DNA of 64,000 bases from Oscillospiraceae bacterium. GTDB lineage: Bacteria > Bacillota > Clostridia > Oscillospirales > Acutalibacteraceae. Positions 1-9,384 of this stretch are shown here, in pieces. The notes beneath the pieces were generated by a model, which was not told the DNA's origin, did not search any database, and worked only from the letters and a program-made list of their open reading frames with translations. The position numbers and the translations under genes were made by a program. The stretch spans positions 1 to 64,000 of the forward strand of contig SVNZ01000004.1 in the NCBI GenBank assembly GCA_015066595.1, in the 5' to 3' direction. Numbering within the stretch: position 1 is the first letter of the stretch; each line of letters begins with the position of its first letter.

Positions 1-120
1 TATTCGGAGGTTTTTTGTTTATCGGTTAACCTTTCTTGAACCACGCGACTATCGCGTGGTTTTCGTTATACAAAAAATCGCACTCATAACAGAGTGCGAC
101 TAAAAGAAAACTATTCAACT

Positions 121-1017
121 TTATTTCATTGACATTGAGTTATTTAAAAGTAATGTTGAGTATAAAAACAGCACATCAGCGTCATCGAAACTTACATAGT
201 CAGTCATCATATCACTCATGATATATCGCAGGTCAACAAGAATAATCTCGCTGTAGCTGTCGCACATCAACGGTGCGAGCGATGATGCAAAAGAGTCCCT
301 GAAAATGACTAAACGCCTGTCGCTTTCAGCCATGTCATTTTTCATGGTAACAATCGACTGATTGCCTGACAAGAACATCTCGTACTCAGCATCGGTGCTG
401 AGCTTTTTCAAATCATAGACAGGTATGTTTTCTGCTATTTCAAGATTTCTTATCGTAGCATTTGATAAATAAACCAAATCATCATCGGGCACTTCTATAT
501 CACAGCGATGGGCGTAGTTACCCACAAAATGTGAAACTGTTGTGCTCTCATCGTAATTTTCATCATACTCTGCACCCATAGCTGTCAGTATTCTGTCTGC
601 TACATCACAGACTTCCTCCTGTCGCCAGTGCATATCTGTACGGTAATAATCATCAGCGTGTAGCAAATCGTATATTTCAATCGGTGTCGCAAAAGGCAGT
701 GCATTGCTCATATAAGAGAAAAATTCTTGGTATTCGCCTTCTTTATCGGCGAGATACTTGTATTTATCAGGAATAAGCACAAAATAGCAAGCGTTGTTTT
801 TAAGATGTTCTTCGTATATGCGAGTAAAAAGCTTTACAGCGTAGTCCGCCATATAAGGGTTGAGCGGCTCGGTTATCTCAACTAAATGCTCGTCTATCAA
901 CACGATTTCGTCAACATTCTTATCGGCAGTTTTCTCATCTGTTATGACCACAAACACGCACGACAAGACCAACATCGCAAAGCATAACATCAACGTCAAA
1001 AAACGTTTCATACTCAT
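121..1017 (-). CDS. DHHW/SGNH-like secreted or membrane-anchored protein (alginate O-acetyltransferase-like fold)
   Basis: 298-aa ORF, N-terminal hydrophobic segment, 'YRTDMHWRQEEVCDVADRI' resembles the DHHW motif, 'RRLVIFRDSFASSLAPLM' resembles the SGNH/DHHW GDSF-like block. Confidence 0.6.
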   Translation of the reverse strand: MSMKRFLTLMLCFAMLVLSCVFVVITDEKTADKNVDEIVLIDEHLVEITEPLNPYMADYAVKLFTRIYEEHLKNNACYFVLIPDKYKYLADKEGEYQEFFSYMSNALPFATPIEIYDLLHADDYYRTDMHWRQEEVCDVADRILTAMGAEYDENYDESTTVSHFVGNYAHRCDIEVPDDDLVYLSNATIRNLEIAENIPVYDLKKLSTDAEYEMFLSGNQSIVTMKNDMAESDRRLVIFRDSFASSLAPLMCDSYSEIILVDLRYIMSDMMTDYVSFDDADVLFLYSTLLLNNSMSMK

Positions 1018-1080
1018 CCCTCCTTGTACAGCAAAAATAAAAATTCAGCACAGCAAATATGCTATGCTGAATATAAATTG

Positions 1081-1629
1081 TTATTCAAAATCGTCTTCAA
1101 AGTCGTCGCCGATAACAACCATTTGATCTTCTGGTGCTTCTTCACCGGTAACAACGCCACCTTCGCTGTCTTTGGAATCTTCAAAGCTATCAGGTGTCAT
1201 GATAACAATGACCTTGTCGCCGTCGCTTTCAACAACGAGTTCATCAGCTTCTGTGCAGATGTTCCAGTTGAGGTCAGCGTTATCTTTAAGATTGTTTTTG
1301 AAATCGTTGACATCAGTGTCGTCTGACAAATCAAAAACATATCCGATGAACGGAATAGTGCCGATAGCTGGCCCGAACATAACACCCTCGTCAAAGCCTT
1401 TTATCTCGGCATCACCAAAGCCAGTGAGCACACCCTCTTCAACAGGCATAGTAGCTGGCATAAATTCGATAACAGGGTTTTGTAAAAGTGTATCCGCAAT
1501 TTCCTGAGGTGTTTTGTCAGCATTTTCTTTGAAATCAAACATCAGTGGTTCAGCCACATCGCCGTAACCACAAGCAGTCAGTGATAAAACCATCAGTATA
1601 GAAAGTAAAAGCGCAAAAATCTTTTTCAT
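1081..1629 (-). CDS. Putative lipoprotein of unknown function
   Basis: MKKIFALLLSILMVLSLTACGYGD signal peptide with lipobox (LTAC); start trimmed from the ORF-track start (1689) to the signal-peptide Met. Confidence 0.7.
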   Translation of the reverse strand: MKKIFALLLSILMVLSLTACGYGDVAEPLMFDFKENADKTPQEIADTLLQNPVIEFMPATMPVEEGVLTGFGDAEIKGFDEGVMFGPAIGTIPFIGYVFDLSDDTDVNDFKNNLKDNADLNWNICTEADELVVESDGDKVIVIMTPDSFEDSKDSEGGVVTGEEAPEDQMVVIGDDFEDDFE

Positions 1630-1725
1630 ATTATCTCTCCTTAGTTTGATATGTTTATTATAACTGCTTTCAACAAATTTTACAACCACGTAGACACAGA
1701 TTTCAAAAAATGTTCACTAATAACA

Positions 1726-1750
1726 AAACCGCCTGAATCACAGACGGTTT
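1726..1750 (-). terminator. Rho-independent terminator (minus strand) downstream of tRNA-Arg and the structured RNA candidate
   Basis: aaaccgcctg-aatca-cagacggttt hairpin (one mismatch); the minus strand continues GGTTTTGTTATT. Confidence 0.55.
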
Positions 1751-1754
1751 ATGA

Positions 1755-1867
1755 GCAAAATGGTATGGCGGTGGGATACGATTCCCACTTTTCAATCGCC
1801 TGCGTGTGAATGCAGGTTACGCCATCTTTGCAAAAAACAGATACAAGTTCACACGCAGTACTGTTTT
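1755..1867 (-). ncRNA. Candidate structured non-coding RNA downstream of tRNA-Arg (unassigned)
   Basis: Outer stem ATGGCG(1765-1770)/CGCCAT(1820-1825), extended by GCAAA(1755-1759)/TTTGC(1827-1831). Inner hairpins GTGGGA/TCCCAC (1771-1788) and CCTGC/GCAGG (1799-1816). Additional hairpin AAAACAG(1834-1840)/CTGTTTT(1861-1867). 11-bp inverted repeat 1800-1810 vs 1848-1858. Confidence 0.45.
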
Positions 1868-1872
1868 CAGCC

Positions 1873-1947
1873 TGGCACCCCCTACGCGAATCGAACGCAT
1901 AACTAATCCTTAGGAGGGATTTATTATATCCATTTAACTAAGGGGGC
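1873..1947 (-). tRNA. tRNA-Arg (anticodon CCU), 3' CCA encoded
   Basis: Reverse complement GCCCCCTTAGTTAAATGGATATAATAAATCCCTCCTAAGGATTAGTTATGCGTTCGATTCGCGTAGGGGGTGCCA folds as a cloverleaf: acceptor GCCCCCT/AGGGGGT, anticodon loop CTCCTAA, T loop TTCGATT, terminal CCA. Confidence 0.9.
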
Positions 1948-2060
1948 GTATTAGAATTTTATGTACTTTTATTTTAAATACGCAGGGCGATTATTGAAAC
2001 CGCCCTGCGTTATTTTCTTATAAGGAATTTTTATTGCTTACGTTTTGTTCTCTTAAAGAA

Positions 2061-3461
2061 TTATACAGGATGAATCATATTCTCTTTGTCGAGTTTGTCA
2101 CCGTTGATGCCACACTGGGTGTTTCTGCGCTTTTCGAAAAAGTCGAGTGCGACTTTCTGGAACATACCATATGATAATACGTCTTCTTCCTGCTCAATCC
2201 ACTCAGGGATTTCTGCACGGAGTTTTTCGAGCTCCGGCTCGAGGAGGTCTGCAGGACGACAATCAACAGGTTCCATATCGCCGATGATCTTCTTTCTAAA
2301 CTCTGGGTCGATAGGCATTGGTGTTGTACCGTATTTGCCGGCTACCATATCCTTGAACTCTTTTGTACACATCTTGTAGCGCTCGCCTGTGATAACATTG
2401 AACACAGCCTGTGTGCCAACAATCTGTGATGTTGGAGTAACAAGTGGTGGATAACCTGAGTCTTCACGAACTCGTGGTACTTCAGCGAGAACTTCAGAAA
2501 GCTGGTCTTCCTTGCCAGCCTGTTTGAGCTGTGACAGAAGGTTAGACAGCATACCGCCAGGTACCTGATAGATAAGAGCGTTAGCATCTGTTGCGAGCAT
2601 CTTCTGGTCAAGAAGGCCTGACTCGATGTACTTAGCTCTGAGAGTCATGAAGTAATCTCTGATATCTGTGAGCTCTTCGAGCTTGATACCTGTGTCGTAC
2701 TGACTACCCATGAGAGCCGCTACCATTGACTCGGTAGGTGCGTGTGATGTACCAAGAGCGAGTGGTGAGATAGCTGTGTCGATCATATCAACGCCTGCTT
2801 CAACACCCTTTAAAAGACACATAGAAGCAAGACCTGATGTGTAGTGTGTGTGGAGCTGAATAGGAAGATCAACTTCAGCTTTGATAGCCTTAACAAGGCT
2901 TTCTGTGTTGTATGGTGTTAAGAGTGCTGCCATATCCTTGATACAGATAGAATCCGCACCTGCATCAGCAATACGCTTAGCATACTCAACGTAGTATTCG
3001 TCAGTGAATACAGGGCCTGTTGTGTAAGAGATAGCAACCTGTGCGTGAGCACCCTCTTTTTTAGCTGCTTTGATAGCAGTTTCGAGGTTTTTGATATCAT
3101 TTAACGCATCGAAGATACGGATGATATCAATACCGTTAGCAACTGAACGCTGTACAAAATACTCAAGCACGTCGTCAGCATAGTGACGGTAGCCGAGCAT
3201 ATTCTGACCACGGAACAACATCTGGAGCTTTGTGTTCTTGCAGTGGTCACGGATAGTGCGAAGTCTTTGCCATGGATCTTCATTCAGAAAACGAAGACAG
3301 CTGTCAAATGTAGCACCGCCCCAACACTCGAGTGAGTAAAAGCCAGCCTTGTCCATTTTATCAAGAATAGGAAGCATCTCGTCGAGTGTCATACGTGTAG
3401 CAATCAAAGACTGATGAGCATCACGCAGAGCAGTTTCTGTAATCTTAATCTGTTTTGCCAT
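2061..3461 (-). CDS. oadA: Oxaloacetate decarboxylase alpha / pyruvate carboxylase subunit B-type (5S transcarboxylase-like) carboxyltransferase
   Basis: 466 aa; 'ITETALRDAHQSLIATRMTLDEMLPI', 'ECWGGATFDSCLRFLNEDPW', 'LFRGQNMLGYRHYADD' are hallmark motifs. Confidence 0.88.
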   Translation of the reverse strand: MAKQIKITETALRDAHQSLIATRMTLDEMLPILDKMDKAGFYSLECWGGATFDSCLRFLNEDPWQRLRTIRDHCKNTKLQMLFRGQNMLGYRHYADDVLEYFVQRSVANGIDIIRIFDALNDIKNLETAIKAAKKEGAHAQVAISYTTGPVFTDEYYVEYAKRIADAGADSICIKDMAALLTPYNTESLVKAIKAEVDLPIQLHTHYTSGLASMCLLKGVEAGVDMIDTAISPLALGTSHAPTESMVAALMGSQYDTGIKLEELTDIRDYFMTLRAKYIESGLLDQKMLATDANALIYQVPGGMLSNLLSQLKQAGKEDQLSEVLAEVPRVREDSGYPPLVTPTSQIVGTQAVFNVITGERYKMCTKEFKDMVAGKYGTTPMPIDPEFRKKIIGDMEPVDCRPADLLEPELEKLRAEIPEWIEQEEDVLSYGMFQKVALDFFEKRRNTQCGINGDKLDKENMIHPV

Positions 3462-3477
3462 AATAACTCACCTTTGA

Positions 3478-3858
3478 TTATGATAATGTAACGAGTGTCT
3501 GACCTGAGTCAACTGACTCGCCTTTGTTTACGTTTACTGTAGCAACTGTACCATCGTTTGGAGCTTTGATTTCGTTTTCCATCTTCATAGCTTCGAGTAC
3601 TACGAGCACGTCGCCACTCTTTACAGCCTGTCCTGCAGTAACATTTACTGAGAGAATAGTACCAGGCATTGGAGATGGAACAGGCTTAGCATCAGCAGGA
3701 GCTGCTGGAGCAGGAGCGGCAGTAGGAGCTGGAGCAGGTGCAGCAGCAGGAGCAGCAGGTGCAGCTGGAGCAACAGCTACAGGAGCCATAGCGCCGTTTA
3801 CTTCTTCTACCTGAACATCGTATGTTGTACCGTTTACGGTGATTCTGAGATTTTTCAT
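3478..3858 (-). CDS. Biotin carboxyl carrier protein with Pro/Ala-rich linker
   Basis: C-terminal biotinyl domain with '[15 protein letters not shown]' biotinylation motif; long PA-rich linker. Confidence 0.92.
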   Translation of the reverse strand: MKNLRITVNGTTYDVQVEEVNGAMAPVAVAPAAPAAPAAAPAPAPTAAPAPAAPADAKPVPSPMPGTILSVNVTAGQAVKSGDVLVVLEAMKMENEIKAPNDGTVATVNVNKGESVDSGQTLVTLS

Positions 3859-3896
3859 AGTAATTACCCTTTCTTATATGTCAAGTGTATTGTTTA

Positions 3897-5207
3897 TCAG
3901 ATTGTGCTGTGCTTTTTAGGCAGAGTTTCCACACGCTTTGATGAAAGCATCTGGAGTGCTTGAGAAACTTTTGCTCTAAGCTGCGCTTTATCCACTACGT
4001 CATCAACATAGCCACATAAAGCAGCGTTAAATGCTGTGAGCTCACGCTGAGCAAAAGCTTGAGCTGCCTTATCCTGTTCTTCTACAGGAACCTTCATACC
4101 CTCTTCGTCCATAATAAATGCGAGAGCTTTTGGATTTACAGGAGAGATAACTGCACCATCAAGTGCAAATCTCATATCAGCGTTTGCAGACTCACCCGCA
4201 AGTGCGATATATACAGAACCTACTGCAGTACCGCTGATAACAGCAATCTTAGCAGTAGTAGCTTCAGCGTAAGCAGAAGTAACCTTAGCGGCACTCTTAA
4301 TACCACTAAAGCCCTTTGAATCCGCAACTGTGACAACAGGAATTGAATATGCGTCACAGAAACGTACGAACTTAGCAATTTTCTGAGCTGACTTGCAGTC
4401 GATAACTTCGCCCCAAGTCTCTACAAAACCAACAACCTCACCTTCAACTCTACCAAAAGAAGTGCAAGCGTTGTCGCCAAACTTTTCGTTGACATCACAG
4501 AATGAATCTGCATCAGCAATAGAGCATACAACACACTCTTCGTCAAAGTCAGGTGCAACTGCATCGTCAGCAGGAGCAACGTCCAAGTTATTTGATGGGA
4601 AGAATGTGATAAGGTCTCTTGCTTTTTCGATAGCTGCGTCTTTATCCTCGCAAACTACATTTGCTATACCGTGTTCAGCGTTATAATCAGCTGAAGAGTT
4701 ATCCCCTGCTACATCGATAGAAAGCTCTGCGTCTTTTGTCATGATCAAGAAATCAGCAGTTGACGCAATCAAAGCAGATGTGCCTAAGCAAGTACCAACT
4801 ACTACTGAAAGCTGTGGTACTACACCTGAGATAGCTGAAGCTCTGCCTAAAATCTCGCCATATGATGCAAGCAGGTCATTTTTCTGCTCGAGTCTTCCAC
4901 CACAGCTGTCATAAAAACCAACAACCGGAGAACCAGTGTTCTTAGCAAGATCGTAAAGCCTTGAGATTTTTTTAGCCTGAGCTTTACTCATTGCACCACT
5001 CATAACATCAGAGTTCTGTGCAAATGCATAAACAGGAACGCCCATTACGGTACCGTAACCTGTCACAGCTTCTGCAAAATCACTTCCGCTCTTTAAAAGT
5101 GCATCAGTTTCACAAAAGCTACCGTCATCGAAAAATTTGTTCAAAATATCGATACCGGATGTTTTGTTGAGCTCTTCACGAGCTTGAGAAACATTTGAAA
5201 ATCTCAT
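3897..5207 (-). CDS. Carboxyl transferase domain protein (methylmalonyl-CoA/propionyl-CoA carboxylase beta-like, 12S-like)
   Basis: 436 aa; 'SPVVGFYDSCGGRL', 'YAEATTAKIAVISGTAVGSVYIALAG' crotonase-like CT-domain motifs; same operon as biotin carrier and oadA. Confidence 0.8.
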   Translation of the reverse strand: MRFSNVSQAREELNKTSGIDILNKFFDDGSFCETDALLKSGSDFAEAVTGYGTVMGVPVYAFAQNSDVMSGAMSKAQAKKISRLYDLAKNTGSPVVGFYDSCGGRLEQKNDLLASYGEILGRASAISGVVPQLSVVVGTCLGTSALIASTADFLIMTKDAELSIDVAGDNSSADYNAEHGIANVVCEDKDAAIEKARDLITFFPSNNLDVAPADDAVAPDFDEECVVCSIADADSFCDVNEKFGDNACTSFGRVEGEVVGFVETWGEVIDCKSAQKIAKFVRFCDAYSIPVVTVADSKGFSGIKSAAKVTSAYAEATTAKIAVISGTAVGSVYIALAGESANADMRFALDGAVISPVNPKALAFIMDEEGMKVPVEEQDKAAQAFAQRELTAFNAALCGYVDDVVDKAQLRAKVSQALQMLSSKRVETLPKKHSTI

Positions 5208-5293
5208 ATCATTTCCTCCTATAATATGATAAATAACATCCTAAATTTCGTCATTATATAGTATATCTCAAATACCAGAAAAATACAAGAAAA

Positions 5294-5324
5294 AAAGTGT
5301 GCAAAATCAATTTTTGCACACTTT
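5294..5324 (-). terminator. Rho-independent terminator
   Basis: AAAGTGTGCAAAA-TCAA-TTTTTGCACACTTT stem-loop overlapping the stop of 5307-5672. Confidence 0.6.
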
Positions 5325-5672
5325 GAATAACTGTTGAAGATTTATTGTTAAATAATTGTCATTTTCAGCAAACGAGAACTTTTTAAGCAATGGATAAAAT
5401 TCTTTTTTAGAACATTGAATATAGAAACAGGAATGGTTCATAGCATATGAGCCAAGGCTGCGGAGAAGTGCATCGGCAGTCAGCAAATCTTCAGCCCCAT
5501 TCTCATCTGCATAATAGACTTCAAACCCTACGATATGCAAAACATAGCCTATCTGCTCAAACGCTATGTAACCCTTTTCAACGCCATCGTTTTTACACAT
5601 AAGTATGGTTGCGTTATCGCTATGACATCTTTTCAAAACTTCTTTATCTTCTGTTATGTTTATAGTAAGCAT
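5307..5672 (-). CDS. Hypothetical protein, possibly GNAT-like fold
   Basis: 121-aa ORF between rluB and the carboxyltransferase operon; no firm family. Confidence 0.45.
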   Translation of the reverse strand: MLTINITEDKEVLKRCHSDNATILMCKNDGVEKGYIAFEQIGYVLHIVGFEVYYADENGAEDLLTADALLRSLGSYAMNHSCFYIQCSKKEFYPLLKKFSFAENDNYLTINLQQLFKVCKN

Positions 5673-5694
5673 TTTGTACCTCTATATCATTATA

Positions 5695-6444
5695 TTATCT
5701 TGAGTTTTTTGTAGGGTTAGGGTCGTGCGACAGACGCTTTACTTCATCTGCGGATAAATCACGATACATTCCCTGTTTTAGTCCGCCGAGTTTTACTGTA
5801 CCGACAGCAATACGCTTTAATCGCGCTACTTCTAAACCTAAAGACTCGCACATACGTCTTATCTGGCGGTTTCTGCCTTCACGCAATACAATCTCGAGTA
5901 CCACTCTGCCCTCTTGCTTTGTGACAACACGCACTTGAGCGGGAGCGGTTTTTCTGCCATCAAGTACAATACCTGTCTGGAGTTTTTCGACCTGCTCTTC
6001 ATTGATAGATGGGCGAACAGTTACTCTGTAAACTTTATTGATGTGTTTTTTAGGGTGCATAATATGATTTGCAAAATCACCGTCATTTGTGAGCAACAGC
6101 ATACCTTCACTATCTCTATCAAGTCGACCTATCGGATACACACGCTCCTCAATATCTTCGATGAGTTCAGCGATACACTTTCTGCCACGCTCGTCATTCA
6201 TAGTGGTAACGTAGCCACGAGGCTTGTTGAGCATAATATAGCGATACTTTGGCTTTGCGGCAGCTGTGACACGCTTGCCTTTTACATATACTTTGTCGCT
6301 GTATGGATCAACCTTGTCGCCGATAACAGCCACTTTTCCGTTGACCTTGACCTGGCCTTTTTTGATGAGCTCTTCGCATTTTCTGCGAGAATCCACACCG
6401 CAGTCAGCTAGCATTTTTTGTAGTCTTACAAGTTCTTTTTTCAT
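5695..6444 (-). CDS. rluB: Pseudouridine synthase, RluB/RsuA family
   Basis: S4 domain 'LQKMLADCGVDSRRKCEELIKKGQVKVNG' plus 'YPIGRLDRDSEGMLLLTNDG' catalytic motif; start trimmed to MKKELVRL. Confidence 0.9.
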   Translation of the reverse strand: MKKELVRLQKMLADCGVDSRRKCEELIKKGQVKVNGKVAVIGDKVDPYSDKVYVKGKRVTAAAKPKYRYIMLNKPRGYVTTMNDERGRKCIAELIEDIEERVYPIGRLDRDSEGMLLLTNDGDFANHIMHPKKHINKVYRVTVRPSINEEQVEKLQTGIVLDGRKTAPAQVRVVTKQEGRVVLEIVLREGRNRQIRRMCESLGLEVARLKRIAVGTVKLGGLKQGMYRDLSADEVKRLSHDPNPTKNSR

Positions 6445-6471
6445 ATATTCCTCCACTTTCAAAATGAAAGG

Positions 6472-7587
6472 TCATTTAAAAAATTTTTTGAAGATGCTGA
6501 AAAAACTTTTATCTTCTTTGAGTGCGACATTTTCTGCACAGTACAGGGCGTTTTGGGCGATGATATCGCCATTTTTTGTGTATATGACTGTGCCCATAAA
6601 GTCGCCTTTTTTTATAGGAGCATATAAAAACGGTGGTATATAAACCGTGCGTTTTATATCTTCTTTTTCTTTTATTTCAACTACTGTGTTCTTAGTCTTT
6701 TCGCAGTATAAAGGCACAACGTCCACATCAGAACCCACAACATTTACGGTAAAATGCTCATCGCTGTCATCTGTATCCACACCGCAAAAACGTTCAAAAC
6801 CATATTCAAACATAGCTATGTGATCATTCCAATCGGACGGTGCATTAAGTGTTACACAAACAAGTGTAAGTCCGTCTTTGTATGACGCCGAAACAAGACA
6901 TCGTCCAGCGCTTTTTGTAAATCCTGTTTTTCCGCCAATACAGTGCTCGTACAGAGAAAGCAGGCGGTTGTGATTCTGATATGTAACCTGCTTTTGCGGA
7001 GTCAAAAAATCAACTGTCATCGACTTGTTTTTTGTTATTTCACAAAAATTCTCGTTCTCTAGAGCCTCAGCCATGAGGTACGCCATATCAAGAGCAGTTG
7101 AATAGTGATTTTCGTCATCGAGCCCGCTGGGTGTGACAAAATGAGTGTTCTTCATACCGATTTCTTTAGCTCTCTCGTTCATCAGCTCTGCAAACTGAGG
7201 TACACTTCCGCCTATCGTTATCGCTACGGCGTTTGATGCATCGTTGCCGGATGCCATCATCATACCAACTGCTAAATCAGACAGATGCACGGTATCTCCT
7301 ACTTTTAAGTACATCGAACTTCCTTCTGCTATCATAGACTCAGAAAATTTAACAAGTCTATCATTTTTTCCGCTTTCTTCAAGCGTCAGAAGGGTTGTCA
7401 TTATCTTAGTAGTAGACGCCATCTTCATTTTGCTTTCAGCATTTTTGGACAGCAAAACCGTATCGTTTTCGACACAATAAAGCACATAAGCCTGTGCCGA
7501 TAAAGATAACTCTTTCGCACAGGCTGTAGCATTCGATGTAATAACTAAGACGCAAAATACCAATAGTAAAGAAACTGCTTTTTTCAT
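6472..7587 (-). CDS. D-alanyl-D-alanine carboxypeptidase (DacB/DacF-like)
   Basis: 'MASTTKIMTTLLTLE' (SxxK), 'SGNDAS' (SxN), 'GGKTGFTKSAGRC' (KTG). Confidence 0.9.
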   Translation of the reverse strand: MKKAVSLLLVFCVLVITSNATACAKELSLSAQAYVLYCVENDTVLLSKNAESKMKMASTTKIMTTLLTLEESGKNDRLVKFSESMIAEGSSMYLKVGDTVHLSDLAVGMMMASGNDASNAVAITIGGSVPQFAELMNERAKEIGMKNTHFVTPSGLDDENHYSTALDMAYLMAEALENENFCEITKNKSMTVDFLTPQKQVTYQNHNRLLSLYEHCIGGKTGFTKSAGRCLVSASYKDGLTLVCVTLNAPSDWNDHIAMFEYGFERFCGVDTDDSDEHFTVNVVGSDVDVVPLYCEKTKNTVVEIKEKEDIKRTVYIPPFLYAPIKKGDFMGTVIYTKNGDIIAQNALYCAENVALKEDKSFFSIFKKFFK

Positions 7588-7632
7588 AACACCACCACTG
7601 GATTATATGAAAAAGCGACTTAGTTTATACTA

Positions 7633-8058
7633 TTAGATTTCAAACTCATCGATGTCCTTATCAAGGTCAGAAACATCGATATCATCTTTCTTATCTTTCT
7701 TAAAATACTCCGAAACCTTATCAAACATATCAGGCACCATACCTACAATACGATCAACAGCACCGTCGTACTTTTCAATAGGAATGAGCTTAACATTACC
7801 GTTTGATACAGACAAAAATGCAACAGGGTTGATAGTAACACCTGCACCGCTACCACCACCAAAACATTCCTTATTATCACGCTTTGTAGGCAGGTCTGAA
7901 CCACCGGACGCAAATCCGTATGAAACCTTTGATACAGGAATGATTGTAGTACCGTCAGGTGTAGTGATAGGATCACCGATGATGGTATTAACATCAATCA
8001 TTTCTTTGATTTTTCTCATAGTAGTGTCCATAAGTGAATTGATTGGATGGTCGCTCAT
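7633..8058 (-). CDS. gerW: GerW (YtfJ) family sporulation protein
   Basis: 'TIIGDPITTPDGTTIIPVSKVSYGFASGGSD...FGGGSGAGVTINPVAFL' typical of GerW/YtfJ. Confidence 0.9.
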   Translation of the reverse strand: MSDHPINSLMDTTMRKIKEMIDVNTIIGDPITTPDGTTIIPVSKVSYGFASGGSDLPTKRDNKECFGGGSGAGVTINPVAFLSVSNGNVKLIPIEKYDGAVDRIVGMVPDMFDKVSEYFKKDKKDDIDVSDLDKDIDEFEI

Positions 8059-8070
8059 AGTAATTCTCCT

Positions 8071-8697
8071 TTATCTCTTATATCTGATAATAAACAACTT
8101 GTACAATACTTTTATTGCGTATTTGAGCACATAAGCTACTCTGATATAAAAACACACATCAGCTTTGACTGAAGCTTTTGCCTCATCATCAAAATCAGGT
8201 GTAACCATTACATTATATCCGTCGCACTTAGCTGTACCGCAGATAACTGAAACCGCACTGTAAAAAGCACCGCATATTCTACCATACTTGAGGGCTGTAT
8301 CAGCAGCATCATCACCAACAATCGTGACATTGATATCAAAACGCTCTATAACAACTTTTTCGAAAAGTCCTTTCAGCGTTGATGTGACAAGCTTAGACAG
8401 CTCCACTACTGCGGATATAAGTCCTTCGACACCTCTTCTGTCGTTCAGCTTTTTAAGGTAAGACGGTTTTTTGGGCTTTTTGTTTTTAGTTTCTTTTTTC
8501 TTTTTCGGAATTTTCTTTTTCTGTTTTTCCTGCTTTTTCGATTGCTTTTTCTGCATAGGTAGTAATGTAAATGTCAGAAAAAGCACCTTTAGTTTTAAGA
8601 AAAATGCATCTGTGTAAGAGGCTTTGAATTCGAGCTTTACAAAACACAAAAGCGTAAAAAGCAGAACTAAGAAAAGAAATATATACAAAGCAATCAC
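8071..8697 (-). CDS. DUF2953 domain-containing protein
   Basis: N-terminal TM, K-rich linker, location next to gerW/scpB typical of DUF2953 proteins. Confidence 0.7.
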   Translation of the reverse strand: MIALYIFLFLVLLFTLLCFVKLEFKASYTDAFFLKLKVLFLTFTLLPMQKKQSKKQEKQKKKIPKKKKETKNKKPKKPSYLKKLNDRRGVEGLISAVVELSKLVTSTLKGLFEKVVIERFDINVTIVGDDAADTALKYGRICGAFYSAVSVICGTAKCDGYNVMVTPDFDDEAKASVKADVCFYIRVAYVLKYAIKVLYKLFIIRYKR

Positions 8698-8709
8698 TTG
8701 CTCACCTCT

Positions 8710-9384
8710 TTAGTCAGCAGTTGCCTGTTCTATAATATCACCGACAGTTGCAGTGATCGTATCATCGTCCGCAACCTTATCAGATTCTGCTGACACATCT
8801 TGCGCATTTTCGCCCTCAAAAATAGACAGCTGAGAATCATCTTCGAGCGCATTCTCGTCAGGATTTTGCTGTTTTTGCGGAAGCGGTGGAAGCTCATCGA
8901 TAGATGAAATCGAAAAGCAACGCAGGAAGTTCTCAGTAGTGCCATACAAAAGTGGACGACCGGGAAGTTCGAGTCTGCCTTTTTCTTCAATCAGATCTTT
9001 TGTTGTGAGTGAGCCGATAACACCGCTACAGTCAACACCTCGAACCTGTTCGATGAATGACTTTGTAACAGGCTGGTTGTATGCAACAACAGCGAGCACT
9101 TCCATCGCTGCTTGTGAAAGTGGCACATTTCTTCTTAAATCCATAGCTGTACGAATCTGTGGTGCATATGCTTTTTTTGAAACCATCTGATAGCTTTTAT
9201 CAAGTCTGATAACGTTAATACCACGATCAGATTCTTCGTACTCTTTGCATAGCTCAAGTGCAAAATCATTTGCCTGCTTTTCTGTTATCTCCAGAGTCTG
9301 GGCAAGTCTTGAGGCAGGGACAGATGTACCTGACGCAAAAAGTATTGCCTCAATGGCTGCTTTATATTCTTCTCTTGTCATCAC
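8710..9384 (-). CDS. scpB: Segregation and condensation protein B
   Basis: 'AALEVLAVVAYNQPVTKSFIEQVRGVDCSGVIGSLTTKDLIEEKGRLELPGRPLLYGTTENFLRCFSI' ScpB core; overlaps scpA by 4 nt. Confidence 0.93.
   Translation of the reverse strand: MMTREEYKAAIEAILFASGTSVPASRLAQTLEITEKQANDFALELCKEYEESDRGINVIRLDKSYQMVSKKAYAPQIRTAMDLRRNVPLSQAAMEVLAVVAYNQPVTKSFIEQVRGVDCSGVIGSLTTKDLIEEKGRLELPGRPLLYGTTENFLRCFSISSIDELPPLPQKQQNPDENALEDDSQLSIFEGENAQDVSAESDKVADDDTITATVGDIIEQATAD

Noticed and set aside
860-1126. Plus-strand ORFs antisense to the DHHW-like and lipoprotein genes (860-1126, 1024-1326, 1172-1507)
   Set aside because: Low-complexity shadow translations overlapping well-supported minus-strand genes; no family signal or RBS
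1755-1831. Calling the structure downstream of tRNA-Arg a second tRNA
   Set aside because: No D arm, the T-arm-like hairpin lacks TTCRA and has a 6- or 8-nt loop, and the anticodon-like loop is 8 nt; kept only as an unassigned structured RNA
3520-3810. Alanine/proline codon repeats (gcagcaggagcag...) as a DNA repeat element
   Set aside because: Explained by the flexible linker of the biotin carrier protein
3524-3814. Ala/Gly-rich plus-strand ORF
   Set aside because: Antisense shadow of the Pro/Ala-rich biotin carrier linker
5914-6643. Plus-strand ORFs of 165 and 125 aa across rluB/dac
   Set aside because: Antisense to strongly supported rluB and D-Ala-D-Ala carboxypeptidase genes
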